A stretch of DNA of 64,000 bases, taken from NCBI GenBank assembly GCA_052379645.1, contig JBQSYU010000002.1; one strand, 5' to 3'. Origin of the DNA: Arthrobacter_H sp030452125. GTDB taxonomy: Bacteria > Actinomycetota > Actinomycetes > Actinomycetales > Micrococcaceae. The position numbers and the translations under genes are program-made. The stretch's first letter is position 1, and the number at the start of each line of letters is the position of its first letter. Positions 43,733 through 52,193 of this stretch are shown one piece after another. Below the pieces are notes generated by a model that was not told the origin of the DNA, ran no database searches, and was given only the letters and a program-made list of their open reading frames with translations.

Positions 43733-44949
43733 GTGCCACCTTGGTGACCAATGTCGGGGAATTGACCACGCTGGACCCTGACGCACGGGTATTGGCCGGT
43801 GCCGCCGTGGTCATGGACCGGGGGCGTATCGCCTGGATCGGGCATCCCCGCCAGGCCCCGGCGGTGGATACCGTGTACGACGCCGGGGGCCGGGCCGCGC
43901 TGCCGGGCTGGGTGGATTCCCATACCCACCTGATGTTCGCCGGGGACCGGGCCGCCGAATTCGAGGCCAGGATGGCCGGCGCCGACTACGCGGCCGGGGG
44001 GATCAGCGTCACCATGGAGGCGACCCGGACCGCCACCGATTACGAACTCACCCGACTGCTCATGGGCCGGGTGGCCGAGGCCGCCGCCGGGGGGACGACC
44101 TACCTGGAGACCAAGACCGGCTACGGCCTGGATGTCACCGAGGAAGCCCGCCACGCCCGGATCGCCTCCACGATCGTGGACCAGGTCACCTATCTGGGCG
44201 CCCATCTGGTCCCGCCGGGCGCCGACGCCGAACAATACACCGATCTGGTCTGCTCCGACATGCTCTCCGCCGTGCGCCCCTACGTGAAATGGGCGGATGT
44301 GTTCTGCGAACGCGGCGCCTTCACCGAAGACCAATCCCGCAGGGTCCTGGCCGCCTCCCGTGATGCGGGCCTGGGCCTGCGGGTCCACGGCAACCAGCTC
44401 GGTCCCGGGCCGGGGGTGCGGTTGGCCGTGGAATTCGGGGCCGCGAGCGTGGACCATGTGAACCACCTCGACGAGGCGGATGTCGACGCGCTCGCCGGAT
44501 CCTGGTCCGGTTGGGATGCCGCGAGCGGAACGGGGGAATCCGGGACCGTGGCGACCTGCCTGCCCGCCTGCGACCTCTCGACCCGGCAGCCGCTGGCCGA
44601 GGGGCGCCGGCTGCTCGACGCCGGCGTCCAGATCGCCCTGGCCTCGAACTGCAACCCGGGGACCAGCTACACCAGTTCGATGGCCTTCTGCGTTTCCACG
44701 GCGGTGCTGCAGATGCGCCTGTCCCTGACCGAGGCCCTGCAGGCCGCGACGATGGGCGGGGCCCTGGCCCTGGGGGTGCAGGACCAGGTGGGCAGCATCG
44801 AGGTCGGCAAACGGGCGGATCTGCAGCTGCTCAACGCACCGTCGGCGGCCCATCTGGCCTACCGACCGGGCATGCCGTTGACCGGGGCCGTCTGGCGGGC
44901 CGGGCAGCGGGTGGATCGGACCGCCGTGGGGTCCGCGCCACTGGCCTAG
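43729..44949 (+). CDS. hutI: Imidazolonepropionase
   Basis: Metal-dependent amidohydrolase (406 residues) that opens 4-imidazolone-5-propionate to N-formimidoyl-L-glutamate. The metal motif is S-H65-T-H67-L-M-F-A-G, followed by E-T-K-T-G-Y-G-L, V-H-G-N-Q and N-C-N-P-G-T-S. It overlaps hutF by 4 bases and ends the operon. The stop codon lies within a -10-like hexamer for the next gene. Confidence 0.96.
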   Translation: MSATLVTNVGELTTLDPDARVLAGAAVVMDRGRIAWIGHPRQAPAVDTVYDAGGRAALPGWVDSHTHLMFAGDRAAEFEARMAGADYAAGGISVTMEATRTATDYELTRLLMGRVAEAAAGGTTYLETKTGYGLDVTEEARHARIASTIVDQVTYLGAHLVPPGADAEQYTDLVCSDMLSAVRPYVKWADVFCERGAFTEDQSRRVLAASRDAGLGLRVHGNQLGPGPGVRLAVEFGAASVDHVNHLDEADVDALAGSWSGWDAASGTGESGTVATCLPACDLSTRQPLAEGRRLLDAGVQIALASNCNPGTSYTSSMAFCVSTAVLQMRLSLTEALQAATMGGALALGVQDQVGSIEVGKRADLQLLNAPSAAHLAYRPGMPLTGAVWRAGQRVDRTAVGSAPLA

Positions 44950-44952
44950 TAT
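44947..44952 (+). promoter_or_regulatory. -10 hexamer for a leaderless transcript of the CPBP-like gene, overlapping the hutI stop
   Basis: TAGTAT ends 6 nt before ATG 44959, and its first three bases are the hutI stop codon. No ribosome-binding site lies between. Confidence 0.5.
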
Positions 44953-44958
44953 TCACCT

Positions 44959-45702
44959 ATGCGTAGCAAGAGCCTGTGGCCGGAAATCCTGATCGTCCTG
45001 GGGCTCTCGCTGGGGCAGTCCGCCCTCTACGCGATCGTTTCGCTGATCGACAAGCTCAGCCGCGGCCCGCTGGGATCACAGACGACCACGCTGAATAATT
45101 CGCTCAGCAACCGGCAGTACTTTGATCTGACCTACCAGCTGATGGACATCATGTTCGCCCTGGTTCCGGTCGCCCTGGTGTTCTACCTGTTCTATCTGGC
45201 CGGCAGGAACGGGTTCCGTGCGCTCGGATTCGATCTGCGCCGGCCCGGAAAGGATTCATGGCAGGGGGTGGGGCTCTTCGTGCTGATCGGGGTCGGCACC
45301 CTGGGGCTCTACGCCGTGGGCCGGACGCTGGGGGTGACCACGGCCCTCGTCCCCGAGGCGCTGGAACCATATTGGTGGACCATCCCGGTGCTGGTGCTCT
45401 CGGCCATCCGGCACGGGATCCTGGAGGAGACGATCATGATCGGGTACCTCTTCGACCGGTTGCGGCAGCTGGGCTGGGGGACCTGGCCGATCATCCTCAC
45501 CAGCGCGGTGGTGCGGGGCAGCTACCACCTCTACCAGGGGTTCGGTCCGTTCCTGGGCAACGCCGTCATGGGGGTGATCTTCGGCTGGATCTACACCCGG
45601 ACGGGCCGGGTCATGCCATTGGTCATCGCCCATGCGCTGCTGGATATCGCCGGTTTCGTGGGGTATTCGCTCATCGGTTCGGCGATCGGGTTGGGAACCT
45701 AG
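44959..45702 (+). CDS. CPBP-family membrane protein (actinobacterial variant)
   Basis: Seven- to eight-helix membrane protein, 247 residues. The CPBP glutamates E156-E157 are present, followed by T-I-M-I-G-Y-L, so the Arg of the usual E-E-x-x-x-R is missing. Later motifs are G-S-Y-H-L-Y-Q-G and H-A-L-L-D, giving the two histidines. This variant is widespread in actinobacteria; protease activity is plausible but untested. It lies between hutI and the TetR gene and has no visible tie to either. Confidence 0.82.
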   Translation: MRSKSLWPEILIVLGLSLGQSALYAIVSLIDKLSRGPLGSQTTTLNNSLSNRQYFDLTYQLMDIMFALVPVALVFYLFYLAGRNGFRALGFDLRRPGKDSWQGVGLFVLIGVGTLGLYAVGRTLGVTTALVPEALEPYWWTIPVLVLSAIRHGILEETIMIGYLFDRLRQLGWGTWPIILTSAVVRGSYHLYQGFGPFLGNAVMGVIFGWIYTRTGRVMPLVIAHALLDIAGFVGYSLIGSAIGLGT

Positions 45703-45713
45703 CCACCCCTGGA

Positions 45714-45728
45714 CCTACAGCTTGTAGG
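45714..45728. promoter_or_regulatory. TetR operator 1
   Basis: Perfect CCTACA-3-TGTAGG palindrome. Its right arm overlaps TTGTAG (45722-45727), the likely -35 of the TetR promoter. It is identical in its arms to operator 2, 21 bp downstream. Confidence 0.8.
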
Positions 45729-45734
45729 CAAACG

Positions 45735-45749
45735 CCTACAGGGTGTAGG
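45735..45749. promoter_or_regulatory. TetR operator 2
   Basis: Second perfect CCTACA-3-TGTAGG palindrome, centred 21 bp (two helical turns) from operator 1. It overlaps the -10 TAGGTT (45746-45751), which ends 6 nt before ATG 45758. Confidence 0.8.
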
Positions 45750-45757
45750 TTCAATGC

Positions 45758-46342
45758 ATGAAACGTGCACCCCTTCACCAGGCAGCAGTGGTCCAGGCAG
45801 CCGCCGAACTGGCTGACCGGGATGGCTTCGAGGCCATCACGGTCTCGGCGTTGGCCCGGGAGGTGGGCGTCCGCCCGGCCAGCCTCTACTCGCATGTCAA
45901 GGATCTGGCAGCCCTGCTGGACGGGGTGCACGAACTCGTCCTCGGCGAGGTGGCCGAGGCGGTGGCCGCGGGGATCGCTGGGCGCTCCGGATACGAGGCG
46001 CTCGTGGGTCTGGGTGAAGCCCAGCGCGACTTCGCCGGGCAGCACCCCGGCCGGTGGGCCGTCCTGGCACGGCCCGCCACGCCGAAGACCGCACGCTCCG
46101 CGGGGGCCATCCGCCTCGTTGACCTCACCTTCTCGGTGCTCCGCGGCTACCGCCTGCCGGAGACCGAACTGGTGCACGCGACCCGATTCATGGGCGCCAC
46201 GGTCAACGGGTTCCTGGCCCTGGAACGGGCCTCCTCCTTCGAGCACCGCGACGAGCAGACCCGGACGTCTTGGCATCGCGCCCTGGAAGCCCTCGACCGC
46301 GCCCTGGCTAGCTGGCCCACCACCACAGAGCAGGAGCACTGA
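45758..46342 (+). CDS. TetR-family transcriptional regulator
   Basis: A 194-residue repressor. The N-terminal HTH (~8-52) reads A-V-V-Q-A-A-A-E-L and then I-T-V-S-A-L-A-R-E-V-G-V-R-P-A-S-L-Y-S-H-V. The C-terminal helices bind an unknown ligand. The start has no ribosome-binding site and is 6 nt from a -10, so the transcript should be leaderless. Two identical palindromes cover the promoter, indicating autorepression. The esterase gene begins on the last base of the TetR stop, so both are one transcription unit. Confidence 0.93.
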   Translation: MKRAPLHQAAVVQAAAELADRDGFEAITVSALAREVGVRPASLYSHVKDLAALLDGVHELVLGEVAEAVAAGIAGRSGYEALVGLGEAQRDFAGQHPGRWAVLARPATPKTARSAGAIRLVDLTFSVLRGYRLPETELVHATRFMGATVNGFLALERASSFEHRDEQTRTSWHRALEALDRALASWPTTTEQEH

Positions 46343-47502
46343 TGATCACGACCGACCTCACCACAGACCTCGTCCGGGGCGCCGCCGAACTCGAGCAGAC
46401 CCCCGACGGGATGCGGATCCACCGGCTGCCGGCCTGGGTGCGCCGGCAATACCCTGAACAGACCCTCATGGACCGTGAATCCCAGCCCGCGGGCGTCCGC
46501 ATTGTCGTGAGGACGACTGCGACCCGGATCAAGCTCGTCTCCCATTCGACGCACACCGCGTTCCGGGGGAGCGAAAGGCCCCGTGGCCGCATCGACGTCT
46601 TCGTCGACGGCAGCCTCCAGCTCGGCGACGAACTCACCGGCGGGGACGCCGTGGAAATCGACATGGCCGCCGGCTCGATGCACCACGTGGCCGGGCCCCA
46701 CCACACAACCGTCGTGGAGGGCCTCGCGCCAACGGAGAAGACGCTCGAATTCCACCTCCCCCACAATGAATCCCTGGAGTTGATCAGCCTCTGCTCCGAC
46801 AAGCCGCTCCACCCCGCGCCCCGGACCCGTCCGCTGTGGGTCCACCACGGCAGCTCCATCAGCCAGGGATCGAACGCGGCATCCCCCAGCGGGATCTGGC
46901 CCGCCGTGGCAGCCCGCCGGGGCGGGGTCGAACTGCACAACCTCGGCTTCGGGGGCAGCTGCTTCGTGGACCCCTTCATGGCGCGGGTGATCCGCGATGC
47001 GCCAGCGGACGTCATCAGCGTCAAACTCGGCATCAACATCGTGAACCTGGATGCCATGCGCGTGCGGACCCTGGTCCCGGCCATCCACGGATTCCTTGAC
47101 ACCATCCGCGAGGGGCATCCCACCACGCCGCTGGTGTTGATCTCCCCGATCTTCTGCCCGATTCACGAAAGCACGTCGGGCCCCGGCACGATCGTCCCGG
47201 AGAGCCTGGGGACCAGCCAGGTCAAGTTCAGCGCGACGGGGACCCCAGGGGATGAATCGGCGGGACGGCTGACCTTGGAGGTCATCCGCCGCGAGATGCG
47301 CTCCCTGGTCGAAGACCGGGCGGACGATGCGAACCTGTACTTCCTGGACGGACTCGAGCTGTATGGGGCCCCGGACGAGGCCGAGCTGCCGCTGCCGGAC
47401 AACCTGCATCCGGATTCCGCAACGCATCAGCTGATCGGCGATCGCTTCGCCGATCGGGTCTTCGCCGCCGACGGACCCTTCGCGGCGGTGCCGCGGCACT
47501 GA
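46342..47502 (+). CDS. SGNH-fold hydrolase with N-terminal beta domain
   Basis: Predicted esterase or acetylesterase, 386 residues. Residues ~40-150 are a beta-rich, carbohydrate-esterase-2-like lead domain. The SGNH catalytic part follows with S171 in H-H-G-S-S-I-S-Q-G, an oxyanion Gly in G-F-G-G-S, N in L-G-I-N-I and the D353-N-L-H356 dyad. There is no signal peptide, so it acts in the cytoplasm. It is coupled to the TetR gene by a 1-base overlap and is probably induced by the TetR ligand, perhaps an acetylated sugar (inferred). Confidence 0.85.
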   Translation: MITTDLTTDLVRGAAELEQTPDGMRIHRLPAWVRRQYPEQTLMDRESQPAGVRIVVRTTATRIKLVSHSTHTAFRGSERPRGRIDVFVDGSLQLGDELTGGDAVEIDMAAGSMHHVAGPHHTTVVEGLAPTEKTLEFHLPHNESLELISLCSDKPLHPAPRTRPLWVHHGSSISQGSNAASPSGIWPAVAARRGGVELHNLGFGGSCFVDPFMARVIRDAPADVISVKLGINIVNLDAMRVRTLVPAIHGFLDTIREGHPTTPLVLISPIFCPIHESTSGPGTIVPESLGTSQVKFSATGTPGDESAGRLTLEVIRREMRSLVEDRADDANLYFLDGLELYGAPDEAELPLPDNLHPDSATHQLIGDRFADRVFAADGPFAAVPRH

Positions 47503-47523
47503 TCCGGGACGGCACAGAGCGAA

Positions 47524-47553
47524 AACGACGGCGGCCCGCGGGCCGCCGTCGTT
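47524..47553 (+). terminator. Terminator between the SGNH and VOC genes
   Basis: A 30-nt perfect palindrome, realistically a 13-bp stem with a 4-nt loop, flanked by AAAA upstream and TT downstream. It can stop transcripts from both convergent genes. Confidence 0.85.
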
Positions 47554-47577
47554 CGGTGTTCCACCTCCGTGAGCGGA

Positions 47578-48222
47578 TCAGAGGGTGATGGTCCCCGAGG
47601 GGGTCTCGAAGGTCACCGTCATGATTCCCGGGGTGCCATTGGGGGCCTCCCACTGGACTTCGACATCGCCCAACGGCGACTCCGAGGGGGTGCCCAGCCA
47701 TTCGCGGACCCGTTCGACCGAACCGGCGATCGCGATCCCGGAGATATGCCCCTGCGGATCCAATGCCCGGGAGGGGTGCAGGTCCTCGGTGCCGGTATCC
47801 CAGCGCAGCATGTAGGGCACCTGCGGGTCGGCGATCAGGCCCTTGATGCCGATCTGCTGCCACGTCAGTTCTTGGCCGTCGGGGAACTTGCGGTTGCCCG
47901 GGACCGATGACCGGCCCAGACGTTCCTCGAACGGGGCCAGGTCGTCAACGGCGACGCACCAACCCATCCATCCGCCACCCATCTCCGATCGGGCCCGGAC
48001 GGCCTGGCCGAACGGCGCCTTGTCCGAGGACGGGTGGTCCAGGACCTCCACGACCTCCAGGTACTGGGTGTTCTTCAACGGGAAAATGACGTTCCTGGTC
48101 CCGAAGCGGGGATGAATGCCTCCCTTGACGGACTCGATCCCCAGAGTCTTGCCGACACGGGCGGCCGTCGCGGCCAACCCGTCTGGTCCACATGCGTACG
48201 AAACGTGATCCAACCTCATCAT
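47578..48222 (-). CDS. VOC/glyoxalase-like domain protein
   Basis: A 214-residue protein starting M-M-R-L-D-H-V-S-Y-A, the first beta strand of a vicinal-oxygen-chelate fold (glyoxalase_3-like). Candidate metal ligands are H6 and the glutamate in Y-L-E-V-V-E. A second, weaker half follows. Members include lactoylglutathione lyases, dioxygenases and antibiotic-binding proteins; none can be chosen here. ATG 48222 or 48219 both fit. Confidence 0.75.
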   Translation of the reverse strand: MMRLDHVSYACGPDGLAATAARVGKTLGIESVKGGIHPRFGTRNVIFPLKNTQYLEVVEVLDHPSSDKAPFGQAVRARSEMGGGWMGWCVAVDDLAPFEERLGRSSVPGNRKFPDGQELTWQQIGIKGLIADPQVPYMLRWDTGTEDLHPSRALDPQGHISGIAIAGSVERVREWLGTPSESPLGDVEVQWEAPNGTPGIMTVTFETPSGTITL

Positions 48223-48258
48223 GGCTTCATGATCGCACTTTGTGAGGTGCGTCTCGAC

Positions 48259-48272
48259 TTAGGGTGCCCTAA
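48259..48272. promoter_or_regulatory. Palindrome resembling half of an iron (DtxR/IdeR) box
   Basis: TTAGGG-TG-CCCTAA, perfect 6-bp arms, 36 bp upstream of the VOC start. TTAGG and CTAA match the ends of the DtxR consensus, but the centre does not. It may control the VOC gene. The rest of 48273-48430 holds no gene that I see. Confidence 0.35.
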
Positions 48273-48430
48273 ATCACCATGGTTCGTATTTTCCTCGACC
48301 CGTTTCCCGGGCCTCCATCGCGGCCGTCAGGAGGGGGACCGGACGGGGGAGGGGGAGGAATGTTGCGCCCTGCGGTCATATTGACGCCGCGTTGTTGCGG
48401 CGGCCGCCCCGATCCACAACACTGGAGGCA

Positions 48431-48550
48431 GGTCATGAGTGCCAGCGCGAAACCCCGGTTTGCTGGCCGGCAACCCTCCACTCGCGGTGGGGTGCCCCGG
48501 GTGAAGACCTGGTTCGCCTCCACAAGGAGAACGGACAAGCGCGGGTCACC
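48431..48550 (+). promoter_or_regulatory. SAM-IV riboswitch upstream of metY
   Basis: The core strings GGTCATGAGTGCCAGCG, TTGCTGGCCGGCAACCCTCC, GGTGGGGTGCCCCGGGTGA and CAAGCGCGGGTC occur in the order of the SAM-IV class, which is known from Actinobacteria and regulates methionine genes. The P1 stem pairs AGGTC (48430-48434) with GACCT (48506-48510). It lies 64 nt before the metY start. The spacer holds a TCCCGG/CCGGGA hairpin and a CCCCT that could pair with the AGGGG of the metY ribosome-binding site, suggesting control of translation. The expression mechanism is inferred. Confidence 0.85.
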
Positions 48551-48614
48551 TCCCGGCGTTCCCTTCCGGGACCGCCGTGGAACAGGGGCCCCTGAGTCGT
48601 AGAAGGGGACAGAA

Positions 48615-49976
48615 ATGTCTGCATCATGGTCTTTTGAAACCCGCCAGGTCCACGCCGGACAGGCACCGGATCCCACCACCGGGGCCCGGGCGCCGCCGAT
48701 CTACCAGACGACGTCGTATGTCTTCCCCAGCGCCGAGAGTGCCGCAGCACGCTTCGCGCTGAAGGAACTCGAGCCGATCTACACCCGCATCGGCAACCCG
48801 ACGCAGGAAGCCGTCGAAACCCGGATCGCCGACCTCGAAGGCGGGGTCGGGGCCCTGCTGCTGGCCTCGGGCCAGGCGGCGACCACGCTTTCGATCCTCA
48901 ACCTCGCGGGAGCCGGGGACCATATCGTGGCCAGCCCGAGCCTCTACGGGGGAACGCAGAACCTGTTCAAGCACACGTTGAAGCGCCTCGGCATCGAGGT
49001 CACCTTCGTGGAGGATCCCGACCACCTGGATTCCTGGCGGGCCGCGGTGAAACCGAACACCAAGGCATTCTTCGGTGAGGTCATCTCCAATCCGCGCCAG
49101 GACGTCCTGGATATCGAGGGCGTCAGCACGGTGGCCCACGAAGCCGGGGTCCCGCTCATCGTGGACAACACCCTGGGCACCCCGTACCTGGTCCGCCCCA
49201 TCGAATTCGGTGCCGACATCGTGGTGCACTCGGCCACGAAGTACCTGGGCGGGCACGGAACCTCCGTCGCCGGGGCCATCGTTGATTCGGGCAACTTCGA
49301 CTTCGCGGCCGACCCGGAACGCTTCCCGGAATTCAATACCCCCGACGAGTCCTACAACGGGCTGGTCTTCGCCCGCGATCTGGGGGTCGACGGCGCCCTG
49401 GGGGCGAACCTGGCGTTCATCCTCAAGGCGCGCGTCCAGTTGTTGCGCGATCTGGGTTCGGCGGTCTCCCCGTTCAACGCCTTCCTGATCGCCCAGGGCC
49501 TGGAAACCCTGAGCCTGCGCATGGAACGCCATGTGGCCAACGCGCAGAAGGTCGCCGAATGGCTCGAGGCCCACGCCCAGGTCGACTCCGTCGCCTTCGC
49601 CGGCCTGCCCTCCAGCCCCTGGTACGAACTCGGCCGCAAATACGCCCCGCGGGGCGTCGGCGCGGTCCTGGCCTTCGAGATCTCCGGCGGCGAACCGGCC
49701 GGCCGGGCCTTCGTCGACGGCCTCGAACTGCACTCCAACGTCGCCAACATCGGCGATGTGCGCTCGCTGGTGATCCACCCGGCCTCCACCACGCACTCCC
49801 AGCTCTCCGACGCCGAACGCGCCGCGGCCGGGGTGGGAGCCGGACTGGTGCGCCTGTCGGTGGGCATCGAGCACATCGACGACATCATCGCCGACCTCGA
49901 GGTCGGTTTCGCCGCCGCGGCCGCCGCCGGGGACGAAGCCGCAGAGGCCGCCCCGGAAGTCCAGGCCGTCCGGTGA
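48615..49976 (+). CDS. metY: O-acetylhomoserine sulfhydrylase
   Basis: PLP enzyme of the Cys/Met metabolism family that makes homocysteine from O-acetylhomoserine and sulfide. 453 residues, near the usual size. The N-terminal pattern is F-E-T-R-Q-V-H-A-G-Q-x-P-D-P-T-T-G-A-R and the PLP lysine is K209 in S-A-T-K-Y-L-G-G-H-G. It is controlled by the SAM-IV element upstream and overlaps metX by 4 bases, so the substrate-forming and substrate-using steps are coupled. Confidence 0.96.
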   Translation: MSASWSFETRQVHAGQAPDPTTGARAPPIYQTTSYVFPSAESAAARFALKELEPIYTRIGNPTQEAVETRIADLEGGVGALLLASGQAATTLSILNLAGAGDHIVASPSLYGGTQNLFKHTLKRLGIEVTFVEDPDHLDSWRAAVKPNTKAFFGEVISNPRQDVLDIEGVSTVAHEAGVPLIVDNTLGTPYLVRPIEFGADIVVHSATKYLGGHGTSVAGAIVDSGNFDFAADPERFPEFNTPDESYNGLVFARDLGVDGALGANLAFILKARVQLLRDLGSAVSPFNAFLIAQGLETLSLRMERHVANAQKVAEWLEAHAQVDSVAFAGLPSSPWYELGRKYAPRGVGAVLAFEISGGEPAGRAFVDGLELHSNVANIGDVRSLVIHPASTTHSQLSDAERAAAGVGAGLVRLSVGIEHIDDIIADLEVGFAAAAAAGDEAAEAAPEVQAVR

Positions 49977-51169
49977 GCCAGGGCGTCGGCGACGTGAGGG
50001 AACGACGTCAGGCCCCCGGGGCGCCGTTGATCCGTGACGGCATCCTCAAATGCGTGCCCATCGGCGGCTACCGCTTCGAGACCGGCGGCTGGCTGCCCGA
50101 GGTGATGATCGGCTACGAGACCTGGGGGACCCTGGACGCCCGGGCCTCCAATGCGGTGCTGTTGCTGCACGCCCTGACGGGGGATACCCATGTCTCCCGG
50201 GGGCACAGCCAGGAAGAAGGCTGGTGGGAAGGACTCGTGGGTCCGGGAAAGACGATCGATACCGACAGGTTCTTCGTCGTGGCCCCGAACATGGTCGGCG
50301 GCTGCTATGGCTCCAGCGGGCCCTCCAGCCTCGACCCCGACGGGCAGGCCTGGGGCTCCCGGTTCCCGTTCACCACGGTGCGGGATTCGGTGCGCACCGA
50401 GGCCCGGTTGGCCGACTACCTGGGCATTTCACGCTGGCACTCCGTCCTGGGCGGTTCCCTCGGTGGAGCGCGAGCGTTGGAATGGGCGGTGGAATACCCC
50501 GAACGCGTGGCCCGGTGCGCCGTCATTGCGGCCACCGCGGTCGCCTCCGCCGAACAGATCGCCTTCGGGCAGATCCAGACGCAGGCCATCCGGCTGGATC
50601 CGGACTTCTCCGGTGGCGACTTCTACGGAGCGGCGCCCTCGGCCGGCGCCCTCGACGCCGTCGGCACCGTGGCCCGGGGCAGTGGCACCGGCCCCCTCGC
50701 GGGGCTGGGGATCGCCCGCCGGCTGGCCCACATCACCTACCGTTCCGAGCCGGAACTGGAGATCCGTTTCGGGCACGAGGGCCAGGCCGAGGAGGACCCC
50801 TTCGGCAGCCCCGGCTTCGACCGGGGCCGGTACCAGGTCGAAAGCTATCTGGACCACCAGGCCGGCAAGCTGGTGACCCGCTTCGACGCGAACTCCTACA
50901 TCGTGCTCACCGAGGCACTGGTGGGGCATGACGTCGGACGGGGACGGGGCGGGGTCGAGGCCGCCCTGGCCCGGACCGGCGGGGTGGAATTCCTCATCGC
51001 CGCCGTCGACAGCGACCGGCTCTACGGCCCGCAGCAGTCCGAGCGCCTGGCCGCTGCCCTGCCGGAGACACCGCAGGTCCAGTACATCCATTCACCGATC
51101 GGCCACGATGGCTTCCTGACCGACATCGAACAGTTGAACCAGGTCCTTCGTTCGGGGTTCTACGCCTGA
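49973..51169 (+). CDS. metX: Homoserine O-acetyltransferase
   Basis: Alpha/beta-hydrolase-fold acyltransferase (398 residues) that makes O-acetylhomoserine from acetyl-CoA and homoserine. The nucleophile is S162 in L-G-G-S-L-G-G, the histidine is H378 in G-H-D-G-F, and an Asp lies in V-D-S-D-R-L-Y. GTG 49973 gives a 4-base overlap with metY and a short N-terminus; the longer open frame lies inside metY. Acetyl rather than succinyl use is assumed from the family branch and the metY partner. Confidence 0.96.
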   Translation: MSQGVGDVRERRQAPGAPLIRDGILKCVPIGGYRFETGGWLPEVMIGYETWGTLDARASNAVLLLHALTGDTHVSRGHSQEEGWWEGLVGPGKTIDTDRFFVVAPNMVGGCYGSSGPSSLDPDGQAWGSRFPFTTVRDSVRTEARLADYLGISRWHSVLGGSLGGARALEWAVEYPERVARCAVIAATAVASAEQIAFGQIQTQAIRLDPDFSGGDFYGAAPSAGALDAVGTVARGSGTGPLAGLGIARRLAHITYRSEPELEIRFGHEGQAEEDPFGSPGFDRGRYQVESYLDHQAGKLVTRFDANSYIVLTEALVGHDVGRGRGGVEAALARTGGVEFLIAAVDSDRLYGPQQSERLAAALPETPQVQYIHSPIGHDGFLTDIEQLNQVLRSGFYA

Positions 51170-51187
51170 GGGCCCCGCCCCGGGAAC

Positions 51188-52078
51188 CTAGTCCGCGTCG
51201 TTGCGCGGATCCCCGGCACCCACGCTGTGGGGGGTCCCGCCCGGGGAAAAGGGCATGGCCTGCGGGCGTTTGGCCGTGATTCCGTCACCGCTGGACTGGT
51301 GCCGAAGCCGCCGCAGCACCCAGGGCGCCAGATGCGTGCGCGCCCAGACCAGGTCCTCACGCCGGGCCACCCTCCAGGGCTTGGGCTCCGAGGGGCTCGG
51401 CTCCAAGGCCGTGAGCTCGTGTTCGACGTTGAGGGCATCCAGGGCCATCATCGCAATGGTGTGGTGGCCCAGCGGTGAGAAGTGCAGCCGGTCCGGGGCC
51501 CACATCCGGGGTTCGTGGAGCTGGCGCATCGCCCACATATCGGCGACGACCGCGTCATGGCGGGCGCCGATGGCCCGCAAGTTCTCGTTGTAGATGGCCA
51601 CCCGGCCGCGCATCGAGCCCAGGACCGGGGTTTCACCGATATCGGGGCCGTTGAACAGCAGGACCGTGGCCCCGGTGGCCGAGAGCTCGCCGATGAACCG
51701 GTCCATGGTCACCGCCAGGGCATCGGGATCCCCACCGGGGCGCAGCACGTCGTTGCCCCCGGCGCAAATGGTGATCAGGCCCGGGCGGAGTTCCAGGGCG
51801 GGTTCCAGCTGCTCCTCATGGATCTGGTCCAGCAGCCGGCCGCGGATCGCCAGGTTGGCATAGGCGAAGTCCTCCGCCTGCCGGCTGAGCTGCTCGGCGA
51901 CACGGTCGGCCCAGCCACGGTGTCCGCCGGGGCTCTGCGGATCCGGATCCCCGATGCCCTCGGTGAAGGAGTCGCCGAGGGAGACCATGCGGCGCCAGGG
52001 GTGGCGGATCGCGTCGCCGGGGGACGTGGACGAGGGGTCGGACTGGTCCGGTGCGGAGGAAGCATCATTGTTACTCAC
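51188..52078 (-). CDS. SGNH/GDSL-family hydrolase
   Basis: Predicted lipase or esterase of 296 residues. After a disordered Ser/Asp/Pro-rich N-terminus the motif S-L-G-D-S37-F-T-E-G places the nucleophile. Then come G-N-D for the oxyanion hole and D-R-L-H-F-S-P-L-G-H for the Asp/His pair. There is no signal peptide. The C-terminal ~50 residues are variable. The GTG start has no clear ribosome-binding site, but AATGAT ends 6 nt upstream, another leaderless-type start. Confidence 0.87.
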   Translation of the reverse strand: MSNNDASSAPDQSDPSSTSPGDAIRHPWRRMVSLGDSFTEGIGDPDPQSPGGHRGWADRVAEQLSRQAEDFAYANLAIRGRLLDQIHEEQLEPALELRPGLITICAGGNDVLRPGGDPDALAVTMDRFIGELSATGATVLLFNGPDIGETPVLGSMRGRVAIYNENLRAIGARHDAVVADMWAMRQLHEPRMWAPDRLHFSPLGHHTIAMMALDALNVEHELTALEPSPSEPKPWRVARREDLVWARTHLAPWVLRRLRHQSSGDGITAKRPQAMPFSPGGTPHSVGAGDPRNDAD

Positions 52079-52193
52079 GGGTACATCATTTCACCGGGCG
52101 CCCGGGTTTACCACCCCGGGACACGACCGGCAGGCACGCCGGAAGCGATGCCGCGTCCTGTGGCCGGGCGCGCCGGCGTGATTCAATGGCCGC

